DNA from: Streptomyces sp. VRA16 Mangrove soil
Lineage (GTDB): Bacteria > Actinomycetota > Actinomycetes > Streptomycetales > Streptomycetaceae
Direction of reading: 5' to 3'
Assembly: GCF_017377775.1 (NCBI RefSeq)
Contig: NZ_JAFVLN010000002.1
Location: 186,001-250,000, forward strand
Length of the DNA stretch: 64,000 nucleotides
Shown here: one piece after another, positions 8,525 through 16,787 of the stretch
Numbering within the stretch: position 1 is the stretch's first letter
Layout: each line of letters begins with the position of its first letter
Made by a program: the position numbers and the translations under genes
Notes under the pieces: generated by a model
Seen by the model: only the letters and a program-made list of their open reading frames with translations
The model's database searches: none
Told to the model about the DNA's origin: nothing

Positions 8525-9544
8525 TCAGGCGCTCAGGCCGAGGGCCCAGCTCTCCGCGGTGATCTCGGCCCGCATCGGTTCGCGGGCGACCCAGCGGGCG
8601 AGTTCGTCGAGGACGTGATCGGTCAGACGGCCGATCTCGGTGCCGAGCGAGCCGGCGATGTGCGGCGTGATCATCACGCGGGCGACGCTGCGCAGCGGCG
8701 AGTCGGCGGGCAGCGGCTCGGGGTCGGTGACGTCGAGGATCGCGAACAGGCGGCGGGCGGCGCACTCCGCCGCGAGCGCCTCGGAGTCGACGAGGGAGCC
8801 GCGCGCGGTGTTGATGACCGTCGCGAAGTCGGGCAGCAGCCGTAGCTGTTCGGCGCCGATGAGGTGGTGGGTCTCGGCCGTCTCTGGCGCGTGCACGGAC
8901 AGCACGTGCACGCGCGGCAGCAGCTCCTCCAGCGGTACGAGCGTCGCGCCGGCGCGGGCGACCTCGGCCGGGTCCGCGTACGGGTCGGCGACCAGGACGG
9001 TGGTGCCGCTGAGCACCTTGAGCAGCTCGACGACCTGCCGGCCGATCCGGGAGAAGCCGACGATGCCGACGGTGCGCCGGAAGTTGGACAGGTCGCCGTA
9101 GCCGGTGACCGAGCCCCAGCCGCCGTACGCGCGCTGCTCGTCGGCGGCGAGGAACGGGGCCTTCTTCCCGGCGAAGATGATCGCGGCGAGGGTGTATTCG
9201 GCCACCGGTACGGCGTTGGCGTCGGCGGCGCTGGTGACGCGGATGCCGCGCCGCCACACCTCCTGGCCGACGAGGTCGCGGACGCTTCCGGCGCCGTGCA
9301 GCACGGCGCGCAGCCGGGGTGCCGCGGCGAGCCGCTCGGGGGTGAGGGCGGGGGCGCCCCAGGAGGTGAGGAGCACCTCGGCGCGGGCGAGCCGCTCGCG
9401 GGACCGGGCGCTGTCGAGGTCGTCCGTCCAGCAGGGCTCGTCCAGGGTCACGAGGCCGGCGAGGCGGCGCAGTCGTTCCTGGTCGAAGTGTGCCGCGAAG
9501 CTGGACCTGCTCATCACGACCAGAGCGCGGGCCTTGGTCTGCAT
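8525..9544 (-). CDS. D-isomer-specific 2-hydroxyacid dehydrogenase
   Basis: This 339-residue NAD(P)-dependent dehydrogenase reduces 2-oxoacids to D-2-hydroxyacids or runs the reverse reaction. The Rossmann fingerprint GIVGFSRIGRQV lies near residue 150. The catalytic Arg is in NTARGSLVD near 240, a Glu lies about 30 residues later (VTDPEPLP), and the catalytic His is in MITPHIAGSLG near 290. It stands 76 bp upstream of the solute-binding gene on the same strand, so it may be the first gene of the sugar operon. In that setting it could act on glyoxylate, hydroxypyruvate or a sugar acid; specificity cannot be assigned. Confidence 0.92.
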   Translation of the reverse strand: MQTKARALVVMSRSSFAAHFDQERLRRLAGLVTLDEPCWTDDLDSARSRERLARAEVLLTSWGAPALTPERLAAAPRLRAVLHGAGSVRDLVGQEVWRRGIRVTSAADANAVPVAEYTLAAIIFAGKKAPFLAADEQRAYGGWGSVTGYGDLSNFRRTVGIVGFSRIGRQVVELLKVLSGTTVLVADPYADPAEVARAGATLVPLEELLPRVHVLSVHAPETAETHHLIGAEQLRLLPDFATVINTARGSLVDSEALAAECAARRLFAILDVTDPEPLPADSPLRSVARVMITPHIAGSLGTEIGRLTDHVLDELARWVAREPMRAEITAESWALGLSA

Positions 9545-9676
9545 GCGGTGCGGGCTCCTCTGCCTTTGGGCTCCCGCTCACTGCGCAGGTGCCATCCGTG
9601 TTTCCGGCGAGTTCCAGCCAGAAGACGCTGAGTCAGAGATAGTGGTCGCTCATACAGACCCACCAGAGCTCGACCA

Positions 9677-9704
9677 CATACGAAGCAACCTGAACACATT
9701 CGAA
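9677..9704. promoter_or_regulatory. Direct-repeat operator candidate of the DeoR-LacI regulator
   Basis: Two copies of CATWCGAA, CATACGAA at 9677-9684 and CATTCGAA at 9697-9704, are spaced exactly 20 bp, two helical turns. They lie in the 200-bp divergent region between the dehydrogenase and regulator genes. This spacing suits a dimer or tetramer of the adjacent regulator controlling itself and the sugar operon. No copy was noticed upstream of the GH30 or GH59 genes. Confidence 0.4.
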
Positions 9705-9744
9705 CATCACGCCGGGCTCAGGGCCGGACGGGAGGGGACGCGTC

Positions 9745-10920
9745 ATGACATCGGGGCACCGGGGAGGATCCGGGGAAGCGGCCGGCACGGATCAGCTGTT
9801 CGCACTGCAACGCCGCGAACGCCTGATGGACCAGTTGCGGCTGCACGGTGCCGTTCGCGTCCGCGATCTCGCGCAGGAGCTGTCGGTGAGCGAGCTGACG
9901 ATCCGCCGTGACATCGCGGCGCTGGCCGAGCGTGGCCTGCTCACCAGGGTGCACGGTGGTGCGACGCTGCCCTCGCCGCTGGAGCAGGAGCCGGTGCGCA
10001 GGCGGCGGCTCGCGACGCCGGCGTTCACGATCGGGATGGTCGTGCCGTCGCTGGATTTCTACTGGCCGCACATCGTCAGTGGCGTCCGCAACGCCGCGGC
10101 GGCGCACGGTGTGAACGTGCAGCTGCGGGGATCCAGTTACGACCAGGCGGAGGACCGGCGCCAGATCGTGCGGCTGACCGAATCCGGTCGGGTCCAGGGG
10201 CTGTTGCTCGCCCCGAACCTGGAGGGCCCCGGCATGCAGGAGATGATCGACTGGATCGGCAAGCTGCCGGTGCCCGTCGTCTTCGTGGAGCGCAAGACGC
10301 CGGAGTGGACGCCGACGCCGCACCAGCTGGAGTGGGTGCGCAGCGACCACGCGACCGGCATGGAGATGGCGGTCCGGCATCTGCACTCGCTCGGCCACCG
10401 CGACATCGGCCTGGTCCTGTCCAAGGGCAGCCCCACCTCGGCGCATCTCGCCGTGGGCTGGCACCGCGCCTGCGCCGAACTCGGCCTGTCCGCCGACTTC
10501 CTGATACGCGAGAGCGTCGCCCTCGACGTGCCGGGCCACCGCCGGATCATCGGTGACATCCTCGCGGGCTGCCGCCGCTCCCGGATCACCGCGCTGGTCG
10601 TGCACAGCGATCCCGACGCCCTCTCGATCGTCCAGTACCTGACCGAGCAGGGCCTGCGCGTCCCCGAGGACCTGGCGCTCGTCAGCTACGACGACGAGGT
10701 GGCGCACCTCGCCGACCCGGCCATCACGGCCGTACGCCCGCCGAAGGCCCAGGTGGGCCGCGTGGCCGTGGAGATGATGGTGGCCCGCCTGCTGGAGGGC
10801 AGCCGCCGCCCGGCCCAGCGTTCCCTGCTGCTCCCGGAGCTGGTCATCCGCTCGTCGTCGCTGCCGGCCACCCCGCCGTCCCTGCCGGCGCCCGCGCCCC
10901 GGCGCCGCGAAACGGCGTGA
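9745..10920 (+). CDS. DeoR-type HTH / LacI-type sugar-binding transcriptional regulator
   Basis: This 391-residue regulator has an unusual mix of parts that is common in actinomycetes. The N-terminus is a DeoR helix-turn-helix (RRERLMDQLRLHGAVRVRDL, then ELTIRRDIAALAERGLL, residues 24-68). The rest, from about residue 94 (FTIGMVVPSLDFYW), is a periplasmic-binding-protein-like effector domain as in LacI/GalR. The C-terminal end is a Pro/Ala-rich tail. It probably represses the divergent sugar operon until a sugar binds. It has a GGAGGGGAC ribosome site and is convergent with the GH59 gene. Confidence 0.92.
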   Translation: MTSGHRGGSGEAAGTDQLFALQRRERLMDQLRLHGAVRVRDLAQELSVSELTIRRDIAALAERGLLTRVHGGATLPSPLEQEPVRRRRLATPAFTIGMVVPSLDFYWPHIVSGVRNAAAAHGVNVQLRGSSYDQAEDRRQIVRLTESGRVQGLLLAPNLEGPGMQEMIDWIGKLPVPVVFVERKTPEWTPTPHQLEWVRSDHATGMEMAVRHLHSLGHRDIGLVLSKGSPTSAHLAVGWHRACAELGLSADFLIRESVALDVPGHRRIIGDILAGCRRSRITALVVHSDPDALSIVQYLTEQGLRVPEDLALVSYDDEVAHLADPAITAVRPPKAQVGRVAVEMMVARLLEGSRRPAQRSLLLPELVIRSSSLPATPPSLPAPAPRRRETA

Positions 10921-10952
10921 GCGGTCCCGGCGACGACACCGCCGGAACCGCT
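10920..10952. terminator. Bidirectional hairpin between regulator and GH59 gene
   Basis: AGCGGT and CCGGCG pair with CGCCGG and ACCGCT across a 7-nt loop, with one c/a mismatch in the stem. It begins at the last base of the regulator stop codon and lies between convergent genes. There is no strong T-run. Confidence 0.6.
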
Positions 10953-10988
10953 CGCTGTTCCCCGCTCTTCCTGTTCTTCCGGCTGCTC

Positions 10989-13952
10989 CTACCGCTGCTC
11001 TTCCGACTCCAACCGCCCGTACGCCGCCCGCAGCCGGTCCGCGATCTGCCCGGCTCCCACGGTGTCGAGCCCCTTCTGCCCGTCGGCGGCGGCCCGCGCG
11101 GCGGCGAGGGAGCGCGCGAACAGCGCCCACGAGTCGGTGGTGCGGCCGCCCTGCGCGGGGCTGCCGACCTCCGTCAGCGCGCTGCGGATCGGGGCGGTGT
11201 CGACGGGGCCGGCCACGGCGGAGCCCGACGCGACATCGAAGGCGTCGAGGACGAGCTTCCCCGACGTGAGCACGAACCTGGCCTCGTGCTTGCCGTCGGG
11301 CAGGCCGCGCAGCGTGTAGGTGGCGAGCCGCTTGTCGACGGCGGCGGTCCGCACGTTCCGCGCGACGAGCCGGTCGTCCACGTACACGTCGAGGACGGCG
11401 CTGCCGTCGTTCCCGCCGATGACGTCGAGGCCCGTGCCGCGGAACGGCACGGTGACGGACGCGCCCGCGCTCGTACTCGTGGACGTCGACCGGTACCAGT
11501 CCATGGCGTCGCCGTAGGACGCCTTCCTGCTCCAGTCACCGTCATAGGCGACGGAGCTGTCCATGTTGTCCACCTGGGCGGTGGCGTACGGCGCGTAGCC
11601 CGCGACCTTCTCGACCTTCAGGTTGTCGAAGCCGGTCTTGTGGAAGTCGCTGCCGAGTTTGACGCGCCCCGCGGTCTGTGGGGTCGGGTCGTCGTACGTC
11701 GCGACGTCCTTGCCGTCGACCGAGGCGGTGACGGTCGCGCCCTTGGCCTCGACGGCGAGCCGGTAGTGGTCGGCGGCGGCGACGGTGCCCTGGGCGAGGA
11801 CCGTGCCGTACTCGTAGAAGGTCCAGGCGCCGTCGGAGCCGATCCGCAGGTTGTAGGCGGCGTCGCTGATCGCCATGCCCTTCTGCTGCCGCACCCCGAG
11901 CGCGGCGAGCCCGCCGTCCGGGTCCGGGAAGGACACGTCGACGGACGCCTTGTAGTTCTCCCAGCGGAAGTCGCCGACCGTGGTGTTGGGGGTGTTCTTG
12001 TTCCAGGCGGCGGTGTCCTTCATGGACTGGTCCATGTACTGGTACAGCACACCGTCGCCCACCTCCCAGGCGCCGGTCTGGTCGACCATGTAGCGGGGCT
12101 GGTTGCCGCGTGAGGCGAGGTAGGGCTGGTACGAGGTCCCGACGCGCACCCTCCCCTCCTCCGCATAGCCGAAGTCGTCGGCGTAGAGATAGCCGTCGTG
12201 GGTGTCGCCGCGCTTGCCGCGCGCGTCGGTGTCGAGGACGGCACGCTCGCCGGACCGGGGGAGCCGCTGGTTCGTGGCGGCGTCACCGCTCTTGTCGAGC
12301 GTGGTCAGGGTGGTGATGGACCGCGGCTGCACGACGTACGTGTAGGTGTACGTTCCGTCGCCGTCGCCGGCCGGCCGGATCTCGGCGGCGAGGTGCTTGA
12401 AGTCGGCGTCGTAGCGCTGCTCTGGATCGGCCGCCCGGGTCTCCCACGCCTCCATGGTCGTGTCGGCGCCGAGCCGCAGATTCCGCGCGGTGATGCGGTA
12501 GGTCTTCGGCTGGTCGCTGTCGTTGACGACGACGGTGGAGAAGTCCTTCTTCGCGGGATCGGCGAGCGTCATGTAACTCGGGGCGCCGTTCGACCCGTCG
12601 ACGTTCTCGGTACCGCTGACGCCGCTCCGACTGGCCTCGGGAATCGTGCGCCAGATGCCGGCCGTGTCAGTGCTGTTCTCCCACCCGGTCTTCGCGAACT
12701 GGGTGAAGTGCTGCATCACATAGATCGCGGCGTCGTAATGGAGATATCCCGACCAGGGGTCACGCGCGCTGACGAGTTCCTTGTGGCTGTACTGGGCGCC
12801 TTCGTAGAAGGACCCGATGGCGGGCTGGAAAACATAGTGCGTCCGCTTGGAGTTGGCGTACCCCTTCACGACACGGTTGGCGATGTCGAGCGCACTCTGC
12901 ACGCCGCCGATCCCGGTACTGGCCCCGCCGGGCCCCTCGTTGTTGTTCACGCGGTAGTCGGTGAACCCGAAGGACCCGGTCCCCTCGCTGTACCAGACCT
13001 CCTTGTCCTGGCCGTCGGGGGTGTCGCCGGTCGCCAGCTTCGTGTACGGCTGGTAGGTCGCGCTGTCCGCGGTCCCGTCGAGCCGGTCGTCGGTGTTGTA
13101 GTGGTAACCCACCGCGTCGACCATGCCGAAGAGATCGGAATCCGTGAGCAGCGCCGGGCCGATCTTCTTCGAGGTGTTCTCGTCGGAAGCGACGATCTTG
13201 ATGGCGTGATAGGCCTTGGCGACCTTGTCCCGCTCCCGGGACGGAATCCCGTACCGCGCGTCGGAGAAGTCCGTGTCGCTCGTCACCGCGTTCTTGTACC
13301 ACTTGATGAACGAGACGTCCGGTGTCCCCGTCTCGTTCTTGTCCGGATTCACGTAATCGACCATGTACCCGTATTTCTGGTACACGTCGAGAATGGTCTC
13401 CTTGTACCACCGGTACATGTCATCGGTACCGGCCCCCCGGTTCCACTCCGTCTGCACCCACTGCGGCATCTCCCAGCGCAGCACGGAGACCTTCAGACGC
13501 GGGTTGACCGTCTTGGCGTCGGCGGCGAGCTGGAACCCCGGGGAGCGGGAGGCGTCGGCGAGTTCGTCGCGCGTGCGCATGGTGGCGGGGTCGGCGCCGG
13601 TGGAGGTGTTGGTGTCCGACCCCATCTCCACCTTGACGTGGTTGATGAGCGGGTTCGGGCCGCCGAACATGACCCGGATGAGCTGCCAGTACCGCTCGGG
13701 GTGCTCGGCCTTGTAGTCCATCAGCAGATTGCTGGTGCTGTTGCAGCTGAGAATGCCGAGGCCCTTGTACGTCAGGCCGTTGACGTTGTCGGCACGTATG
13801 TCGTTACCGTCGACCACGAGATCGACCGGGTCGGTCGCGGCCCGTGAGGGCGGCGCGGAGACCAGCCCCGCCCCCAGCGCCACGACGGCCGCCGCGGCGA
13901 GCGCCGCCCGCCGCGGTCTTCCTGACGCGCGCGTGCTGTTCCCTGAACTCAT
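10989..13952 (-). CDS. Secreted glycoside hydrolase family 59 (galactocerebrosidase-like)
   Basis: This large secreted enzyme of 987 residues has an Arg-rich signal peptide cleaved near residue 39 (SRA-AT). The catalytic barrel begins GLTYKGLGILSCNSTSNLL (60-78) and carries HVKVEMGSDTNTSTG, which match GH59 galactosylceramidases. The acid/base Glu is E207 (NPDKNE) and the nucleophile is E323 (VWYSEGTG). Beta-sandwich domains follow: a galactocerebrosidase-like lectin region around 590-770 and a jelly-roll carbohydrate-binding-like domain around 800-930. GH59 enzymes cleave beta-galactosides, classically from galactosylceramide. In a soil bacterium the target could be plant or fungal galactolipid or another beta-galactoside. 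It is longer than human GALC because of the C-terminal binding module. Confidence 0.88.
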   Translation of the reverse strand: MSSGNSTRASGRPRRAALAAAAVVALGAGLVSAPPSRAATDPVDLVVDGNDIRADNVNGLTYKGLGILSCNSTSNLLMDYKAEHPERYWQLIRVMFGGPNPLINHVKVEMGSDTNTSTGADPATMRTRDELADASRSPGFQLAADAKTVNPRLKVSVLRWEMPQWVQTEWNRGAGTDDMYRWYKETILDVYQKYGYMVDYVNPDKNETGTPDVSFIKWYKNAVTSDTDFSDARYGIPSRERDKVAKAYHAIKIVASDENTSKKIGPALLTDSDLFGMVDAVGYHYNTDDRLDGTADSATYQPYTKLATGDTPDGQDKEVWYSEGTGSFGFTDYRVNNNEGPGGASTGIGGVQSALDIANRVVKGYANSKRTHYVFQPAIGSFYEGAQYSHKELVSARDPWSGYLHYDAAIYVMQHFTQFAKTGWENSTDTAGIWRTIPEASRSGVSGTENVDGSNGAPSYMTLADPAKKDFSTVVVNDSDQPKTYRITARNLRLGADTTMEAWETRAADPEQRYDADFKHLAAEIRPAGDGDGTYTYTYVVQPRSITTLTTLDKSGDAATNQRLPRSGERAVLDTDARGKRGDTHDGYLYADDFGYAEEGRVRVGTSYQPYLASRGNQPRYMVDQTGAWEVGDGVLYQYMDQSMKDTAAWNKNTPNTTVGDFRWENYKASVDVSFPDPDGGLAALGVRQQKGMAISDAAYNLRIGSDGAWTFYEYGTVLAQGTVAAADHYRLAVEAKGATVTASVDGKDVATYDDPTPQTAGRVKLGSDFHKTGFDNLKVEKVAGYAPYATAQVDNMDSSVAYDGDWSRKASYGDAMDWYRSTSTSTSAGASVTVPFRGTGLDVIGGNDGSAVLDVYVDDRLVARNVRTAAVDKRLATYTLRGLPDGKHEARFVLTSGKLVLDAFDVASGSAVAGPVDTAPIRSALTEVGSPAQGGRTTDSWALFARSLAAARAAADGQKGLDTVGAGQIADRLRAAYGRLESEEQR

Positions 13953-14127
13953 CCAGCATCGATTCCTCTGCGTCGTCAGGTGCCTCGTCCGCCTCGTCCT
14001 GGCTCACGAGCGGGAACATGACACAACGACGTGGTTCAGGGTCTCTACGGGTTGCTCGGAGACGGCCAGACTCGTACAGATCTGAACAGGGGGCCGCTTC
14101 GGCCACCGTCGAGGCACGATCTCAGCC

Positions 14128-14898
14128 TCACCGTTCGGCCCCCCACGGCCGCAGAACGCCCTGCCGTTGCAACTCCACGATGTGTTCGGCCACACGTCTG
14201 GGAGCAGTGCCGCCCCGGACCAGTACTCCCGCCTCGATATTGCGGCGTGCCGCCGACTCGGTGAGGTTGGCGCTACCCAGCAAGAGCAGTCGCCGGTCCG
14301 CGACGGCCAGCTTGGCATGCTGGCGCGAGGCGGTCCGAGCACTCGTGGTGCGTGCCCAATGCCACAGCCGTACGCCGGGAACGGCGGCGAAGGCGGCCCC
14401 GGGCTCGGGTCCCGAGAGCAGCCCGCGAGCGTCCGCCAGGGTTTCCACCACGATGTCCACGGTCACGCCGCGCTGCACCGCGCGTGTCATCGCTTCGGTG
14501 AGCGCGGGGTAGGCGCGGGCCGCGTAGGTCATCGCCAGGAGTTCCTGCTGCGCCTCGGAGATGACCTCGGCGAGGACCTGGGCCGTGGCCCGTACGGGCA
14601 CGGCCGGCGTGCCGGGGCCGCTCCACACCGTCCGGACCTGGACCGTGTCCCTGGCGCGTTGTGCTGCAGCGACGTACCCACGAACGTAGGCGGCGGCTTC
14701 CTGGAAGGAGACGCCGTCCGCCTCCATGGACAGGTACAGGCGCTCGACGGATTCTCGGACAACGGCCGTCGCCACTTCGCCCAGCGCCCTCTCCCTGCTC
14801 CGCTCCCGTGCCAGCAGTCCCGCGAGATCCTTGGCCCCGGAGAGCCCCAGGGCCAGTACGGCGTCCTCGGCCGCCACCTCGAATATCCGCCTGCTCAC
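14128..14898 (-). CDS. drmC: DISARM protein DrmC, phospholipase D-like
   Basis: This 256-residue protein of the phospholipase D superfamily matches DrmC, the last core member of DISARM anti-phage systems. The C-terminal half holds a single HKD motif (HAKLAVADRRLLL, His near residue 192) followed by SANLTESAA, so the active site would need a dimer. The N-terminal half is helical. It may be a nuclease, although DrmC is reported as dispensable in studied systems. The GTG at 14898 overlaps the drmB stop (GTGA). A longer open frame upstream is antisense-type sequence. The drmA-drmB-drmC order supports the call. Confidence 0.9.
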   Translation of the reverse strand: MSRRIFEVAAEDAVLALGLSGAKDLAGLLARERSRERALGEVATAVVRESVERLYLSMEADGVSFQEAAAYVRGYVAAAQRARDTVQVRTVWSGPGTPAVPVRATAQVLAEVISEAQQELLAMTYAARAYPALTEAMTRAVQRGVTVDIVVETLADARGLLSGPEPGAAFAAVPGVRLWHWARTTSARTASRQHAKLAVADRRLLLLGSANLTESAARRNIEAGVLVRGGTAPRRVAEHIVELQRQGVLRPWGAER

Positions 14899-16787
14899 GG
14901 CAGCAGACCGGCCGGGGTCAGCACCTGGTCCTTGTCCCCGGACAGCGGTACGAGGAATCGCCGGTCCAAGAACCTGTTGCCCCGCTCGCACGTGGTTTCC
15001 GAGACGAACAGACAGACATGGCAGGCCGCTCCGTGCAGGGAGTCACCGTCCTTGTGCGGAAGCCGCTCGCTGCACAGCGGGTCCGCCGAACAGTGGGTGG
15101 CATCGGCGAGTGCGCGCCGCACGATCCGGTCGAAGTCCCGTTCCTCGGCGAGCGAGACCAGACCGCCCAGAGTGCCCTCGGAGTCGGGGACCGCGGTGTA
15201 GATGAGAATCCCGGTCCTCTGTTCCAGCTCGTCGCCCGAGTAGATCCGCTCGGCGAGCGAGGCGGAACTGTAGCCGCATTCCAGCGCGATGGTGCGGATC
15301 AGCAAGTGGGACAGGGTGTGCAGGGCGATATAACGGGCTCCCGGCCAGCCGTGATAAGGGTCGAAGTCGCTGGTGATCCGGTCCGACTTGCGGTTGGAGC
15401 GGAATCGTCCGAAAGCCTCACGGTGCGCCTCCATCTGCTCCGATCGCTCCATGCGGGACACCCAGTCGGCCATCAGGTCGTCCCGCACGCGCAGGAAAAT
15501 GCCTTCCCCGCGTACTTCGCTCGCCGGCACCCAGGTCTGAGGAGTGCGCGACAGTTCCACACGGTGGCCGATCTCCGGCGACTCGGGGTCCGGAGCGTCG
15601 AGCCGGGTGAACCCGATCAAGGCACGAGCCTCACGGAGTCGTTCGACCTGCCGGAGGTCGGAGAACAGGTCACTCAGAAGGGGCGGAACGGGGACGGGCC
15701 TCAGGGCGAAGTCGTCGCTGGGCTGCGGCACCGGCCCGGAGAGCGCGTCCCATTCCGGCCCGAAGAGGTCGGCCTGGACGTCAGGCGTCGACGGCGCCTC
15801 CCCGGCATCGCCCCCCTTGCGTGCCGTGATCGCCGTGACGACGGCGTCGCGGTCGAACTCCTTCAGGAAGGCGAATTTGGGCATCTGGGCCATGAAGTCG
15901 AACTGGCCGTGGTTCTCGATGATCTGGAGGTCTGGCCAGTGCTCTTCGAGGAGACGGTCGATGTCACCGCCTGTTCCCTTGGGCAGGGCCAAGGCGCTGA
16001 GCGTGAGGGGAAACCACTGATTGGACGCGCCGGCGACCATCAGAACCGCTTGTTCGGAGCAGCCTGCCGGATCGTACGTGCCCATGTGTGGATGACGTCC
16101 CCGGCACTGTGGCAAATTGCTCTGGCCCCGTTCGCCCATGGCTTCACGGATGTTGCGCTTGTCTCCGCAGGCGACACATTCGATGGTCACGTTGGCCGCT
16201 TGGTTGCCACCGTGATCCTTCATCCGCAGCTTGGGGCGCGGCGTCTTGGAGCAGGCCTGCCCGTGGTGGACGTAGGCCGTGTAAGGGAACTCGTCGAGAT
16301 GTCCGGCGGTGCAGACGAGCGTGAAGCGAGCTGCGACGGCGAGGGGCTTGCCGCGCTTGCAGTCGTGGACGAACTTCGCCTCGTGCGGCGTACGGGGATT
16401 GGAGTTGACGAAGGCGAACTCCGCGGAGTCGATGGCCGCCAGCACGTTGCAGGCGGAGCAGCGCAGCCACTGTGGGAAGGGTGTGACCGGTACACCCACG
16501 CCCTGCGCGGCCCAGCCTTTGGGATCGGTGTCGGCTCCCTCCAGCCATGGGGCGGCACGCAGTTGTTCGATCTGTCGACTGCCGTAGCGCTGAAGGGACC
16601 GGTTGACCGCGGCCCGTAGCCGGGGTTCGTCGATGTCGTAGGCGTTGAGCCCGGTATGGCTCCAGGAGTCGAGGCCTCGGACGAGGACGGAGAAGTTCGG
16701 CAGGTCGACGAGTGCGCCGATTCCCGCGGTGAACATGAGATGGCTGGGGCGGACGGCGCCGACCCTCCGATTGCCGTGGGCGCTCAT
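14895..16787 (-). CDS. drmB: DISARM protein DrmB (DUF1998)
   Basis: This 630-residue protein carries DUF1998 near its C-terminus (about 486-600), including LHTLSHLLIRTIALECGYSS and the Cys-rich segment ending CHVCLFVSETTCERGN. An N-terminal zinc-binding region (about 110-230) contains CSAC, FVHDC, TAGH, CVACGD and further Cys. DrmB forms a complex with the DrmA helicase that blocks invading DNA in DISARM. The ATG at 16787 overlaps the drmA stop by ATGA, and its own stop overlaps drmC. Length and domain order fit the family. Confidence 0.93.
   Translation of the reverse strand: MSAHGNRRVGAVRPSHLMFTAGIGALVDLPNFSVLVRGLDSWSHTGLNAYDIDEPRLRAAVNRSLQRYGSRQIEQLRAAPWLEGADTDPKGWAAQGVGVPVTPFPQWLRCSACNVLAAIDSAEFAFVNSNPRTPHEAKFVHDCKRGKPLAVAARFTLVCTAGHLDEFPYTAYVHHGQACSKTPRPKLRMKDHGGNQAANVTIECVACGDKRNIREAMGERGQSNLPQCRGRHPHMGTYDPAGCSEQAVLMVAGASNQWFPLTLSALALPKGTGGDIDRLLEEHWPDLQIIENHGQFDFMAQMPKFAFLKEFDRDAVVTAITARKGGDAGEAPSTPDVQADLFGPEWDALSGPVPQPSDDFALRPVPVPPLLSDLFSDLRQVERLREARALIGFTRLDAPDPESPEIGHRVELSRTPQTWVPASEVRGEGIFLRVRDDLMADWVSRMERSEQMEAHREAFGRFRSNRKSDRITSDFDPYHGWPGARYIALHTLSHLLIRTIALECGYSSASLAERIYSGDELEQRTGILIYTAVPDSEGTLGGLVSLAEERDFDRIVRRALADATHCSADPLCSERLPHKDGDSLHGAACHVCLFVSETTCERGNRFLDRRFLVPLSGDKDQVLTPAGLLP

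Noticed and set aside
13953..14127. A left att site matching the tRNA-Leu 3' end
   Set aside because: No stretch resembling the tRNA T arm and acceptor was seen here or elsewhere in the left 14 kb, so tRNA-targeted integration of the island is not supported within the window.
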